From Paenibacillus bouchesdurhonensis (lineage in GTDB: Bacteria > Bacillota > Bacilli > Paenibacillales > Paenibacillaceae): a DNA stretch of 64,000 bases. The notes beneath the pieces are model-generated. The model saw only the letters and a list, made by a program, of their open reading frames with translations, did not search any database and was not told the DNA's origin. Below, in pieces: positions 35,471 to 44,051 of this stretch. The stretch lies in assembly GCF_900155685.1 (NCBI RefSeq), contig NZ_LT732548.1:4663302-4727301 (forward strand), read 5' to 3'. Position 1 is the stretch's first letter. Each line of letters opens with the position of its first letter. Both the position numbers and the translations under genes were made by a program.

Positions 35471-36094
35471 TCACCTCTTATTAGTACTTAAACTGGTTTT
35501 CCTTTTTTTACTCGTTTTTGTCTTTATTGCTCGCGGCATTTCTTGCACTACTTCCGCATTAGCAGTTATTGCCTTCTCATCTCGAACACAAACCTGTGTT
35601 CCTTGCAAAAATAATCCAGTCATTTTGATTATGTGGTTGTTGTCAATGCTTTTTGAAGTTCCTTGTCCTTCAAAAGTCCTCTGTATCACAGTATATTGTT
35701 TAGGTAAAGAATCTATGATGAAACATCTTGCCTCATTTTCAGAAGCAAACTCTAATTCGATTCCTTCTTCTTTCAATTTTCTCAAGAAATTTGTTCCATG
35801 TTCCTTGTACTTGAACAGTCCTTCACGGCTGTCTAAATTTAAAAAGTTATCTCCTTTTACATCAATATTAATTTTAATCACATGATAATTACTTACCATC
35901 GGACATTTTTGGAATTTTAATATCGCCCACGATAAAGCTTGAGATTGATCCTCCCTAAAAAAATAAATACCGTTTCCGATCCAGTGATCTTTTTTCTTCT
36001 CAGGGAGTTTAAAACCATTCTTGGTTATATTATTCGAATGGTTTTGACTTGTTCCATGATACAACAACAAATGATATACATTATTATCTGTCAT
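35471..36094 (-). CDS. ADP-ribosyltransferase-fold toxin (CmdT-like candidate)
   Basis: 207 residues. Motif I LYHGTS (11-16, His13), motif II WIGNGIYFF (38-46, Tyr44) and a later SENEARC (118-124) giving a candidate Glu form an H-Y-E set typical of PARP/diphtheria-class ADP-ribosyltransferases; QALSWAI near 52 is also typical of related HGTS/GNGIYF proteins. The C-terminal ~30 residues are very basic (KTKTSKKRKTS), which suits nucleic acid binding. Operon with an overlapping small gene and a SecB-like gene. The published CmdTAC system (ART that modifies mRNA, antitoxin, SecB-like chaperone) has this composition. ATG has AAAGGTGAGTGA upstream. Confidence 0.78.
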   Translation of the reverse strand: MTDNNVYHLLLYHGTSQNHSNNITKNGFKLPEKKKDHWIGNGIYFFREDQSQALSWAILKFQKCPMVSNYHVIKINIDVKGDNFLNLDSREGLFKYKEHGTNFLRKLKEEGIELEFASENEARCFIIDSLPKQYTVIQRTFEGQGTSKSIDNNHIIKMTGLFLQGTQVCVRDEKAITANAEVVQEMPRAIKTKTSKKRKTSLSTNKR

Positions 36095-36124
36095 TCACTC
36101 ACCTTTATCCTCCAAACAATAAAA

Positions 36125-36161
36125 AAAGTACCATACAGCGAATGCCGCCATATAGTACTTT
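36125..36161 (-). terminator. Intrinsic terminator in the leader of the ART operon
   Basis: Stem AAAGTAC/GTACTTT (36125-36131 with 36155-36161) plus inner pairs; on the minus strand it ends in a run of seven T residues only ~15 bases before the toxin ribosome binding site. The inner mismatch becomes a G-T wobble on the minus strand, fitting RNA in that direction. It either blocks read-through or attenuates the operon. Confidence 0.75.
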
Positions 36162-36164
36162 GCC

Positions 36165-39100
36165 ATATTTAATTTTTTGAAATTAAACATGGCTTCGACA
36201 TTGGATCAACGGACTCCTTCTTTTTTCGGAAAATAATTTGGAAAATGATGAAAAACTCAATATTTATGTATGTATAACACCTATAATATATATTTACAAC
36301 GATTTAAAGCAAGTCAAGGGACTATCACCGGACATGTTCCGGACAAGAAAGTTAAACAAAAAAAGCCCCACCATAAAGGCAAGACATATACTGATAGGCT
36401 CAGAAGTACGCTAAACTCCTATTTGACGCCATTAATTACCATGTATAAAATGGCGGGAGTTTGTCTATATTTATAACTTGGAAAAGTGGAGCCAGCTTGC
36501 TATTAATAGTACTTAGGGAAATTTTGGAGCTGGGAGGCCGCGCTATGATTGGACTCTTGGACAAGCCTCTACACCGCTCCCCCCCCTTTTTTTGTAACAG
36601 ATTAAACTTGAGGACACCTCTACACACTAAGTTTTTCTAAGTCTGTCCACCTGTGGTCTGCTTGTAGTCCGCTTTTGGTTCCCCAATCGTGATAAATCCC
36701 GTAGTTACATATGGTTATGGTGGTTCGTTTGTAGTCTGTTTTCTTTTGAATTTATCGAAGGTGAAGACTATTCGCCAGTTTTGGCGAAAACCTCTTGGCA
36801 TGAACCGATCCGTATTTTCGGATGCGTTCCACAGGTAAGGTATTTCGGCATATTCTCACAGTCCAAAATTGGACTCATTTCATTAACCGACGCAAAATTG
36901 CGTTCGTTGGCCAATAAGAGCCTATTCCAGTAATTGGATTGAGTTGTTTTGTACAGCTGCAGACAACCGGCACAATTTGGTGCTGATCTCTGACTCCCGG
37001 AATCTCGGGAATCGTCCGCTTGATTCCGTTGAGCCAATCCAAAAATGGATTTACCACGCTCTGCCCTTTCATTGCCCGTGTCTTTGCCGTCACTCTGCCC
37101 CCTGTCCCGATATACACCATATATTGCACGGCTAGCAGCCTTCTTTTCATTGCCCCTCATATTGCCCCGGTGACACTGACAGGAACCTTCTCCCCAAATC
37201 CGGGGAATACTACTAACGACGATAAGAGACGCCGCCATAGCGCCTGTAATGACTGTTCTAGCAGTTTTGTAGCCGACTTAGCATAAATACATGGTAAACG
37301 AGTGCGAGGCCTTAAACCGCAACTCAGAACGCCTATTCGAATCCAGGTCTTTCTTTTATATAACTTAAAACCTTAACATCCTTTAACAATCTACTCGAGT
37401 ATGAACTTTCCAAGAAAAAAATCACTGAGGGGAAAATCTCCTTTAGTGAGTACTCCCGATTTCTGAGCTGAAAAGGTGTTGTCCGTTTGGTGGACAGCAT
37501 CAAACCCCAGATTTGGGGAATGATGATTGAGTTTGTTTTGTAAAGCTATGTAGTACCCTTCCAGGAGCTCGCTTCCTAACATGGTGGATCGCCATATAAG
37601 AAATCCTGAGAACGCAATTTTCCGTTTTCTAAATACTGGCCATAAGTATATCGTCCTGGTGGTTAAGCTGCTGGTTACTCTGTTGGTTGCTATCCCCCTA
37701 TGATCTGCATGGTGACTGGCCTTATTGCTGGTTGTTCTGCTGGTTGTTCTGCTGGTTACCTCGCTGGTTACCTCGCTGGTTATCGCATTGAAATACTCAC
37801 AGGAGTTTTGTTGGTAAATTTGTCCATACTCATAAAATGAGTACTTCGTTCCTCTCTCATATGTCAGTTTTGCTTTTACTCAGTTTTGAGTAAAATCCGA
37901 GTAAAAAGCGAGTACTGGTGCTGTCGGTCTTTTTTGACCAAAAGCTAGAGGGTAGCGCAAGCTGCACCATCCCGATTAATGTATAATACATAAACCCTGG
38001 TTTATTCCGCTGCGTGGTAACATAAATGCTCATGCAGCATCTCACACCCGTCAATTTGACGGGTACTGAATCCATTTGCGGACTGAGTAAAGCGAATTTT
38101 CTGAGGCCTTAAAAAAGAGAGCGTTTCAAACCGTCGAATACTGACGGATCGTGAATTTCAAGGTTTGCTGTAAATCACCGGTCATGCCTCCGTCGTCCAC
38201 GGAGTCACCGAGCACAGATGAACGGAAAATTCCGTTTAACAAATATGAGCTGCTACCTCTTTTTTGAGTAATAATCTCTTGGAAAACGCATCTTAGAAAT
38301 GTACTTCCTAAATTCGGAACCACAAAAAGCCACCCCCTACCAAGTCGGTAAGGGTTGCTGAACCTTCAGCGCACCTTGACATTACAAGCGTATAAAAAAG
38401 TACGGTTGCAAGATCTTCCCTTAGACGAACGGAAAGTTCCGTTGGTTATTAAAGCTCAATGTGCTCCTTAATCCAATTTTTCAAACCTCTAATAAAGAGG
38501 ATTACTTTGATGGTGACCCAAAAATGTCGCTACCCTCTGAACGGAAAATTCCGTCGAGTGGATCTGCTTACTAGAATTTCAGTAAGCGGTACACACTTTA
38601 ACGAATTAACGCGACCTACATATGTACAAAATTCATATTTTAACCACATGTCTACGCTGATACTGCAAAACGACAAAACCGCACCGCTCTTGGGTTCTCC
38701 GCAAATTGCTGGTAAGCACCATCTTGTGCTCGCCTCGGTAAAAGTCACAAAGTTGCACTATTTTGACGTTTTAAGAGGTTTTTTGCCTTGAAATTCGCTT
38801 GTATTGGTTTCCGAAAAAAGAGAAACCAACCCAAGATCGGATTAACCAAAACGGTAAAGCTGTCCTGGATATTGGTCGGTCATTTTTGGACAACCAATAT
38901 TTTCATTTATTCACTCACCATAATTTTATGGTCAGTTGCGGACATTTTTGTCTTCTTCTCTCTATAAAGGGGTGGACAGACTGTCCAGGCCTTCTCTAAC
39001 ATTCCGATCCGGAAGGCTAGAGGTTCGGATATGGCGATTCACCATGTCTGCTACTCGCAACAATTTTGTTGTGATCGCCTCCATTAGTAAGGATGCGGTA

Positions 39101-39245
39101 ACTTGTCGCCCCCTTGCAGTGTGACGTTCCCCCGTTTTGGTGAGCGTGTTTTCTCACCCTCCAATTTTGGAGGATCATCTTTCTTTATGTGTAAAGGTTA
39201 GCAATTGTTAGCCCTATCGTACGAAATTCGTTCGAAGCTGCCAAA
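36165..39245. repeat. ~3-kb array of non-identical short inverted repeats (no genes)
   Basis: No convincing gene in 3 kb. Instead, dozens of short perfect stems with 2-8 base loops. Examples (arm1/arm2): 36413-36419/36455-36461 enclosing CGCCATT/AATGGCG; 36860-36866/36869-36875; 36890-36895/36898-36903; 37036-37041/37046-37051; 37827-37833/37837-37843; 37874-37882/37887-37895; 38046-38053/38057-38064; 38188-38193/38199-38204; 38221-38227/38230-38236; 38428-38434/38437-38443; 38541-38546/38549-38554; 38566-38572/38581-38587; 38804-38811/38822-38829; 38869-38876/38893-38900; 38917-38923/38926-38932; 38973-38978/38982-38987; 39139-39144/39153-39158; 39158-39164/39167-39173. Most centres are AT-rich. 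Nature unknown. Confidence 0.8.
37670..37786. repeat. 12-bp tandem repeat array (GCTGGTTNNNNN)
   Basis: Five contiguous 12-base units at 37727-37786 (GCTGGTTGTTCT twice, GCTGGTTACCTC twice, GCTGGTTATCGC) and two related units at 37670-37693. Embedded in the hairpin array; not in a credible gene. Confidence 0.85.
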
Positions 39246-39253
39246 AAAGAAAA

Positions 39254-39293
39254 GGAGCCAGGTTCACCGAATTAATCGGCATACCTAGCCCCA
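39254..39293 (-). terminator. Terminator of the tape-measure operon
   Basis: Long imperfect stem (outer GGAGCCAGGT/ACCTAGCCCC, inner CCGA/TCGG); on the minus strand it is followed by TTTTCTTTTTT. Sits directly after the stop codon of the 39302 gene. Confidence 0.8.
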
Positions 39294-39301
39294 TGTTCAC
39301 C

Positions 39302-39640
39302 TTAACCCTTTCTTCCCTTCCAGTAAAACCCCTTACGCTTCAGCAAGGCCATTAACCGACGATTAAATAGCGAGGGTTGTTCTAGTACATGATCAGGAAG
39401 ATCAAACCATATAGCCTTAGCAGGAAGCCCGAGTTCATCCTGGATGTCAAAAACCATATACACTACTTTATGAAGTGGAAATGTTTCTATTGTTGTCATT
39501 CCGCCACCGTGATCAAATCTAACATGGATGTTATAGAGTCCATCGGCGTTAGCTTCAGCAACAACATATTTTCCAGCCGGGAACCGCTCAAAGGGGTTAT
39601 GCACCTTCAAGTCATATGTGTTAAATGTCGCCGTGCTCAT
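39302..39640 (-). CDS. Unknown protein downstream of tape measure
   Basis: 112 residues, overlapping the tape-measure stop by 4 bases (ATGA), so translationally coupled. Contains FPAGKYVVAEANADG and a beta-rich core with GGGMTTIETFPLHKVVY, ending very basic (KRKGFYWKGRKG). In phages, the gene after the tape measure encodes a distal tail protein, but this one is too short and I see no Dit motif. Last gene before the terminator and the hairpin array. Unknown. Confidence 0.65.
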   Translation of the reverse strand: MSTATFNTYDLKVHNPFERFPAGKYVVAEANADGLYNIHVRFDHGGGMTTIETFPLHKVVYMVFDIQDELGLPAKAIWFDLPDHVLEQPSLFNRRLMALLKRKGFYWKGRKG

Positions 39641-41694
39641 TCGTATATTAACCTCGATCCGCCCGACGCTATTTCTTCTTCTAATCTACTGGCAAGCCTG
39701 GCGGCAATTTCATCAATATCAGACTCCTGTCTCACGTGCATGCCCCCCTCGACGGATACAGTAGGTGTTAGGGTTACATAGTTCTGGATCGACTTCATTT
39801 CTGCCAGCTCACGCATCGTTTTGAGGTCTTCGCTGCTGATATCCACTTTATCCTCAATCTTGCCTATTTTGTTCACTTTGTCGATGTTCTTTATACCCTC
39901 GCCTGGCAACATCCCCGCGCCTCCGAATGCTCCAAGACTATTGGCCATGTTAGCCTGCTTCGCTATCTGGTCTTGTGCCCTCTTGTTGGCACGGTCGTTT
40001 AGGAAGTCCGTTTCCTTCTGTGCTCTTTCCTGAGCTTTCAGACCCGCCATTGCATAGGCCGCATCCTTCTGAGCACCAGCAAATTCAGCAATTTTACCCG
40101 CGACATCTTCCATGTTGAATTTGGCTTGAATTTCATAGCTAGAGCCAGTCACTTTATTGATAAGTTCTAGAACCGCATTAATCCCGGATATAATGCCATT
40201 TATCACAGTGTCATAGATTTTCCCGATGCTACTAGCCCACCATTCAAAAGGCTTCATCATCCACTCAACCAGCTGCCAAAAATACGCCGGGACCGTATCG
40301 AAGAAGTTTAGAATGGCATTCCAGGCTCTGAATAAAGCTGCCGCAAACTTATCATTAGTGTTCCAAAGGTGTATAAGCAACGTTATAAGCCCTATTACAG
40401 CCGTTACAACCAGAAATATGACATTAGCCTTCATAACCGCATTCAAGCCAGCCCAAGCCACCTTAAGCCCCTGTGTGACCGCTATTTGAGCGAACATAGC
40501 TAGCGTCTGTACCGTTGTCGCTGCCGCAGTTGCTCCTTGGGCAATTGCGTTCATCATCACAACGGATTTCATAACTACAAACGCCCCCACCACTCCATAC
40601 ACTATAGGTGCTATATATGGCCAGTTCGTTGAGAAGAAGTTATACACCGCTAGGGAGGCGTCAAACAGCCAAGTAAGCCCCTCTATGACGCCCTGTATAC
40701 CCACGGCTAACATATCAAAATACGGTTGCATCTGTCCGGACTGAAAAGCCTGGTTTATCCTCTCGATCGTCGGCACCAGGGACTGTAACGCGCTATTTCC
40801 CGCATTGGCCAAATTGAATTTAAAGGTGTTCATAATGGATTGCCATTTTGCGGCTGGTGAATCTAACATCTTCTCAAACGCTTCTTGCGTCATGTTCTGC
40901 TGGTCTAGTAGCTTGTTCATGCCAGCAATGAATCCCGTAATATTGCCATCCATACCCGCTAGTCGCGCCTCGCTGTCTTTCAGTAAAGTTCGGGACATGT
41001 TGAACCTTTCGGCAATGGATGTGTAATCACCAGACATGAGTTCCTTCAGGGAAAAAGCCGCTCCTTCCAATCCTTCTGCTGGATTCAGCTTGGATAGGCG
41101 CATTGTAAGCAAATTAAGCTCCCCTAATTGTGCCGGATCCATCGTATTAGACATGAAGGACATTGTCCCTTTTAGTGCTGCGTTAACATCTTGGCCATAT
41201 TTCAGGGCTACCCTAGAAGCTTCCCCATATATCGCTCGCCCTAAATCCTGGTTACCCGCTCGCGCCGAGAATGCGTCAACCATCTGCTGTTGGTTCATTG
41301 CTCCCCCGATAGTAGAACCGAATAAACGACTTGCAGCGTTTAAGGTGAGGTAGGTTGCAGCGACACCCTTCAATGTTCTGAGTAAGCCCGAGGCCTCTTT
41401 AGCCCCCCTATTAAGGCCATTATTAAAGTGATTAACAGAATTGTTTGTTTGGTTTACTGTGTTGTTTATTTGGTTGTAATTGTTGTTGATCACCTGAGTC
41501 AATTGAATGATTTGCTGGTTGTTGGAGATCATTTTTTGTTGATTCCCTAAGACACTGGACGATCCGGCAGCACCATTCATGACGGCGTTCATTTTTTGGC
41601 CGCGCTGTACAAAAGCATCCATCTTCTGGATCATCTTCGTTAGTGGATTAGTCCATTGATCCATCATTTTCATTGTCGAAGTTATAGTAGCCAT
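39637..41694 (-). CDS. Phage tail tape-measure protein
   Basis: 685 residues. An Asn/Gln-rich coiled coil (~30-90), then a tape-measure core (GGAMNQQQMVDAFSARAGN, YTSIAERFNMSRTLL, NKLLDQQNMTQEAFEKML) typical of short TMPs with quality-control-like repeats, then several hydrophobic helices (~355-450) and a charged C-terminus. Tape-measure proteins set tail length and help inject DNA. Unusually, no other tail, head or packaging gene is present in the element. Start ATG at 41694 with AGGAGG 7 bases upstream inside a 30-codon frame. Confidence 0.88.
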   Translation of the reverse strand: MATITSTMKMMDQWTNPLTKMIQKMDAFVQRGQKMNAVMNGAAGSSSVLGNQQKMISNNQQIIQLTQVINNNYNQINNTVNQTNNSVNHFNNGLNRGAKEASGLLRTLKGVAATYLTLNAASRLFGSTIGGAMNQQQMVDAFSARAGNQDLGRAIYGEASRVALKYGQDVNAALKGTMSFMSNTMDPAQLGELNLLTMRLSKLNPAEGLEGAAFSLKELMSGDYTSIAERFNMSRTLLKDSEARLAGMDGNITGFIAGMNKLLDQQNMTQEAFEKMLDSPAAKWQSIMNTFKFNLANAGNSALQSLVPTIERINQAFQSGQMQPYFDMLAVGIQGVIEGLTWLFDASLAVYNFFSTNWPYIAPIVYGVVGAFVVMKSVVMMNAIAQGATAAATTVQTLAMFAQIAVTQGLKVAWAGLNAVMKANVIFLVVTAVIGLITLLIHLWNTNDKFAAALFRAWNAILNFFDTVPAYFWQLVEWMMKPFEWWASSIGKIYDTVINGIISGINAVLELINKVTGSSYEIQAKFNMEDVAGKIAEFAGAQKDAAYAMAGLKAQERAQKETDFLNDRANKRAQDQIAKQANMANSLGAFGGAGMLPGEGIKNIDKVNKIGKIEDKVDISSEDLKTMRELAEMKSIQNYVTLTPTVSVEGGMHVRQESDIDEIAARLASRLEEEIASGGSRLIYE

Positions 41695-41774
41695 AGCATT
41701 ACCTCCTGATCCAGGAGGCCGTCAACTTCCTGGACGTTAGCATTAGTTAGCAATTCATTTTTGAGCATATACAT
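41682..41774 (-). CDS. 30-codon leader peptide overlapping the tape-measure start
   Basis: ATG at 41774 preceded by AAAGGGG; the frame encodes MYMLKNELLTNANVQEVDGL and stops at 41682, 13 bases inside the tape-measure gene. Its last codons contain that gene's AGGAGG. Such coupling usually tunes expression of the following gene; it may have no function as a peptide. Confidence 0.5.
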   Translation of the reverse strand: MYMLKNELLTNANVQEVDGLLDQEVMLWLL

Positions 41775-42005
41775 TTCCCCTTTTTGTTTCTTATTTGCAC
41801 CTTATCATTTACTAGCATTTACTAGCATTTCTGCACCCTTTTATCTTAGGATTTCTTAGTAACCTTTGTGTGCGTGCGTCTAGCCACCAGATGAACAGGT
41901 ATACTCCGCTGTACCCTTTTTTTGTGAGCATTTGCAAGCATTTTTTGTGTGCACTACCTACGCGCGCGCGAATGTCTGGTTTTGTTAGGTTCTCATTTAA
42001 GAAAA
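41775..42005. other. Intergenic region with short direct repeats
   Basis: Contains CATTTACTAG twice in tandem, a GAGCATTTGCAAGCATTT block and a CGCGCGCG tract. No gene seen. Likely holds the promoter for the tape-measure transcript. Confidence 0.45.
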
Positions 42006-42026
42006 GGCAGCAAGGTTTCCCCTGCC
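42006..42026 (-). terminator. Weak terminator after the coiled-coil gene
   Basis: GGCAG/CTGCC stem; on the minus strand followed by TTTTCTT. It sits ~10 bases beyond the 42036 stop codon. Confidence 0.5.
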
Positions 42027-42035
42027 GCCATCCGT

Positions 42036-42692
42036 TTAAGTTTCTGGTGCGCCGTCACGTTCGCCTTCGTATTCATGTACCCAGTCAGGCACAACACCCG
42101 CATTAGCCGCTTGCATCATTTCCTGAGGAGTATGAAGAATTCCTATTTTTTCATCGGTGTCACCTAGTACGCTGCGTATATCGATTCCCCAAGGAATAGA
42201 ACGTCTATGAGTTCTATCATCCGCCACTCGTTCAGCTCTATATACATCTTCATGTAACTGGTACAGTTCGGCATACGCCTCTTGGTGGGCTTTCTGCAGC
42301 AATAGAATCATTCGGGCTCGATGGCTTCTTAATTCGTGGAATATCCCATCTAAAACCACTTTCAACTCATTTTCTCGCGCCTGTACGCCTTGTTTTGCAG
42401 CTTCAATTAGGGGCTTTAGCTGTTTTCCCTTGGCTTCCTCAATTCTCCCTACCCGCTCTCTTGCAAACTCTATATCACCTTTCAATTCAGCCAATCGGTT
42501 CTTGATTTTGTTAAACTCCGACATGCTGTAGTGCTTTGTTCCTGCTGTATCCTCTTCATTCATTTTGCGATATTCCTGGTTAAGCTTTGATTGCTCCCTT
42601 TCCATGCTCCAAAGCTCATTTTTTACCTCCGTTAATCTTTCCTCGAATTCCTCTTCCGCTGCCTTAAACTCTTCCAATTCTTTGATTGACAT
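42036..42692 (-). CDS. Coiled-coil protein, unknown function
   Basis: 218 residues, Glu/Lys/Arg-rich and almost wholly helical to residue ~150 (heptads in EEEFEERLTEVKNELWSM and FARERVGRIEEAKGK), then a short folded tail. Overlaps the 48-codon gene upstream as TAATG. In phage-related elements a protein like this next to a tape measure could be a scaffold, a tail-assembly chaperone or a replication accessory, but there is no decisive motif. Confidence 0.7.
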   Translation of the reverse strand: MSIKELEEFKAAEEEFEERLTEVKNELWSMEREQSKLNQEYRKMNEEDTAGTKHYSMSEFNKIKNRLAELKGDIEFARERVGRIEEAKGKQLKPLIEAAKQGVQARENELKVVLDGIFHELRSHRARMILLLQKAHQEAYAELYQLHEDVYRAERVADDRTHRRSIPWGIDIRSVLGDTDEKIGILHTPQEMMQAANAGVVPDWVHEYEGERDGAPET

Positions 42693-42838
42693 TAGTGAGT
42701 GACCCTCCCAAAATAATGTTCTTCCGTTTGCCCCGGCTTATCACCAAAATAAAAGTCTAAGCCAGCTCGCACTTTTTCATTTTCTGCTTTCGTTTGCTCG
42801 CGCATTTCAATCAGTGCCTGTTGAACGGATTTATCCAT
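42692..42838 (-). CDS. Small protein (48 aa), unknown
   Basis: ATG at 42838 with AGGAAGGTGA upstream; encodes MDKSVQQALIEMREQTKAEN and ends at 42692, overlapping the next start by one base. Good ribosome binding site and coupling on both sides support a real gene. No family recognised. Confidence 0.7.
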   Translation of the reverse strand: MDKSVQQALIEMREQTKAENEKVRAGLDFYFGDKPGQTEEHYFGRVTH

Positions 42839-42863
42839 GTTTATTTCACCTTCCTGCTATTGT

Positions 42864-43028
42864 TTAATTCCATCCCCTGTAGTTATTAAGTGCTTGCTGA
42901 TCCTGGTGCCATTGCGTTTTCTTTTCAGCTTCCTCTCTGTACTTTTCTTTCTCATTCGCTTTTTCTGCAAAATCCTTCCCCAGATCGGTAACATTGTTGT
43001 GCCAGTCGTCATTCATTTTGTCCGTCAT
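42864..43028 (-). CDS. Small charged protein (54 aa), unknown
   Basis: ATG at 43028 with GGGAG upstream; the product begins MTDKMNDDWHNNVTDLGKDF and continues as a Lys/Glu helix. Lies 25 bases ahead of the 48-aa gene in the same operon. No family recognised. Confidence 0.65.
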   Translation of the reverse strand: MTDKMNDDWHNNVTDLGKDFAEKANEKEKYREEAEKKTQWHQDQQALNNYRGWN

Positions 43029-43073
43029 TTTACATTTCTCCCTTAATGTGATTTAAAAACTTTATCAACTTGC

Positions 43074-43367
43074 CTATTCCTGCATAGGAGCCTTTTCCAT
43101 TAGCCCTTGCCAAAAGCTGAAGTCATTCAGTGGCTCAGGTTCTTCTAGCTGTCGTCGCTCCTTTTTAGGCTTTCGATCCTCTAGGATGAACTCGTACCGC
43201 ATATTGATACTTGCCATGAAACTATCTAATTCCTCTGGCTTCTTTCTCTCATATTCGTACATTATGAGCCTGAGTAACTTGTCCAGCGTACGAACCCTTG
43301 TCCTGTTTGTTTTAATGGTTACTCTGCTGTCGTCCATGCATATTTCAAAGGATTTCAGCTTTTTCAA
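43074..43367 (-). CDS. Unknown protein, first gene of the 43-39 kb operon
   Basis: 97 residues; the basic N-terminal half (TIKTNRTRVRTLDKLLRLIM) is followed by a Glu-rich helix and an acidic, aromatic tail. Appears to head the transcript that leads to the tape-measure gene. No family recognised. Confidence 0.6.
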   Translation of the reverse strand: MKKLKSFEICMDDSRVTIKTNRTRVRTLDKLLRLIMYEYERKKPEELDSFMASINMRYEFILEDRKPKKERRQLEEPEPLNDFSFWQGLMEKAPMQE

Positions 43368-43439
43368 ATCAGATCACCGCCATTTTATGATTACGCTCAA
43401 AGGCTGTTTCGGAGTCAACCTGCAAATATAAATCGGCAT

Positions 43440-44045
43440 ACCACATCCTCTCTTAAGCAGGTAAACCAGGCTTTGTGTTTGCTTGGGACACCACTTGTGT
43501 AATGCATTTGCATAGCAATTGCATCCATTTTGTTATTCGTTTTGCTGTTCAACACCTCTTCATCAATCGCTCTAAAAGTGTTGGCACTCTTCAGATTATT
43601 CTCTTGTCATTGTTGTTCACCTTGCTGTTCGCGGTGCTGTTCTTTATCCGTTCCAAGTTGACGATCCAATGGCTAAACAATGCTTTTATGTTACGGGTTT
43701 ACCCTCAATTAGTAGTGTTCTCGGTTAGGCTTTTATGGTGTTCTTGGTTGACGCATTTAAAATACTGGGTTTTACTAGGATGCACGCACACAATGTGATG
43801 GTCGGTGACGTCGTATGGGTTTCTTTAAGCTTGTGAACTGCTATCTTTCTTTTATATACGTTTCAATTTCAACGTTCTTCAACAATTCATCATAGGTACG
43901 GATTTCGTACTTTAAATGATAAAATGAAACGTCCTATCACAGTTCATACCAGTTTGGTAGGCACTGAACCTCGGTTATAACTCAAATGTCGACAAAGTGG
44001 GGACAGATGTTAATCCGAGTGTTTTAATGTAAAATTAACGAATCT
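43440..44045. repeat. Second hairpin cluster (no genes)
   Basis: About 600 bases without a credible gene. Short inverted repeats resemble those of the 36-39 kb array: ATGCA/TGCAT near 43502-43513, GGGT/ACCC near 43695-43704, GTACG/CGTAC near 43897-43911, nested CAGT-TACCA/TGGTA-ACTG near 43940-43967, GTTAAT/ATTAAC near 44009-44040. Also repeated GCTGTTC motifs near 43545-43642. Confidence 0.6.
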
Positions 44046-44051
44046 CCATAT

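Noticed and set aside
36270-36476. 68-codon plus-strand frame with a plausible-looking product
   Set aside because: No ribosome binding site, sits among inverted repeats and overlaps a long nested hairpin (36413-36461); composition is not protein-like enough.
36768-37238. 156-codon minus-strand frame across the array
   Set aside because: Low-complexity, no recognisable domain, no start site, and it crosses many inverted repeats.
37727-37786. Coding repeat (LVV/LVTSL-type peptide)
   Set aside because: The reading frame is short, without start or stop context, and lies inside the non-coding array.
38459-38791. 110-codon plus-strand frame in the hairpin array
   Set aside because: No ribosome binding site or family signal, and it runs through several perfect hairpins; more likely a chance frame.
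36165-39245. CRISPR array
   Set aside because: The hairpins have no constant repeat sequence and no regular spacing, and no cas genes are nearby.
36165-39245. A known large ornate prophage RNA such as GOLLD or ROOL
   Set aside because: Length is several times that of those classes and wobble pairs point to both strands; I cannot match any conserved core by eye, so I do not assign a family.
43475-43798. 107-codon plus-strand frame in the second hairpin cluster
   Set aside because: No ribosome binding site, no family and inverted repeats run through it.
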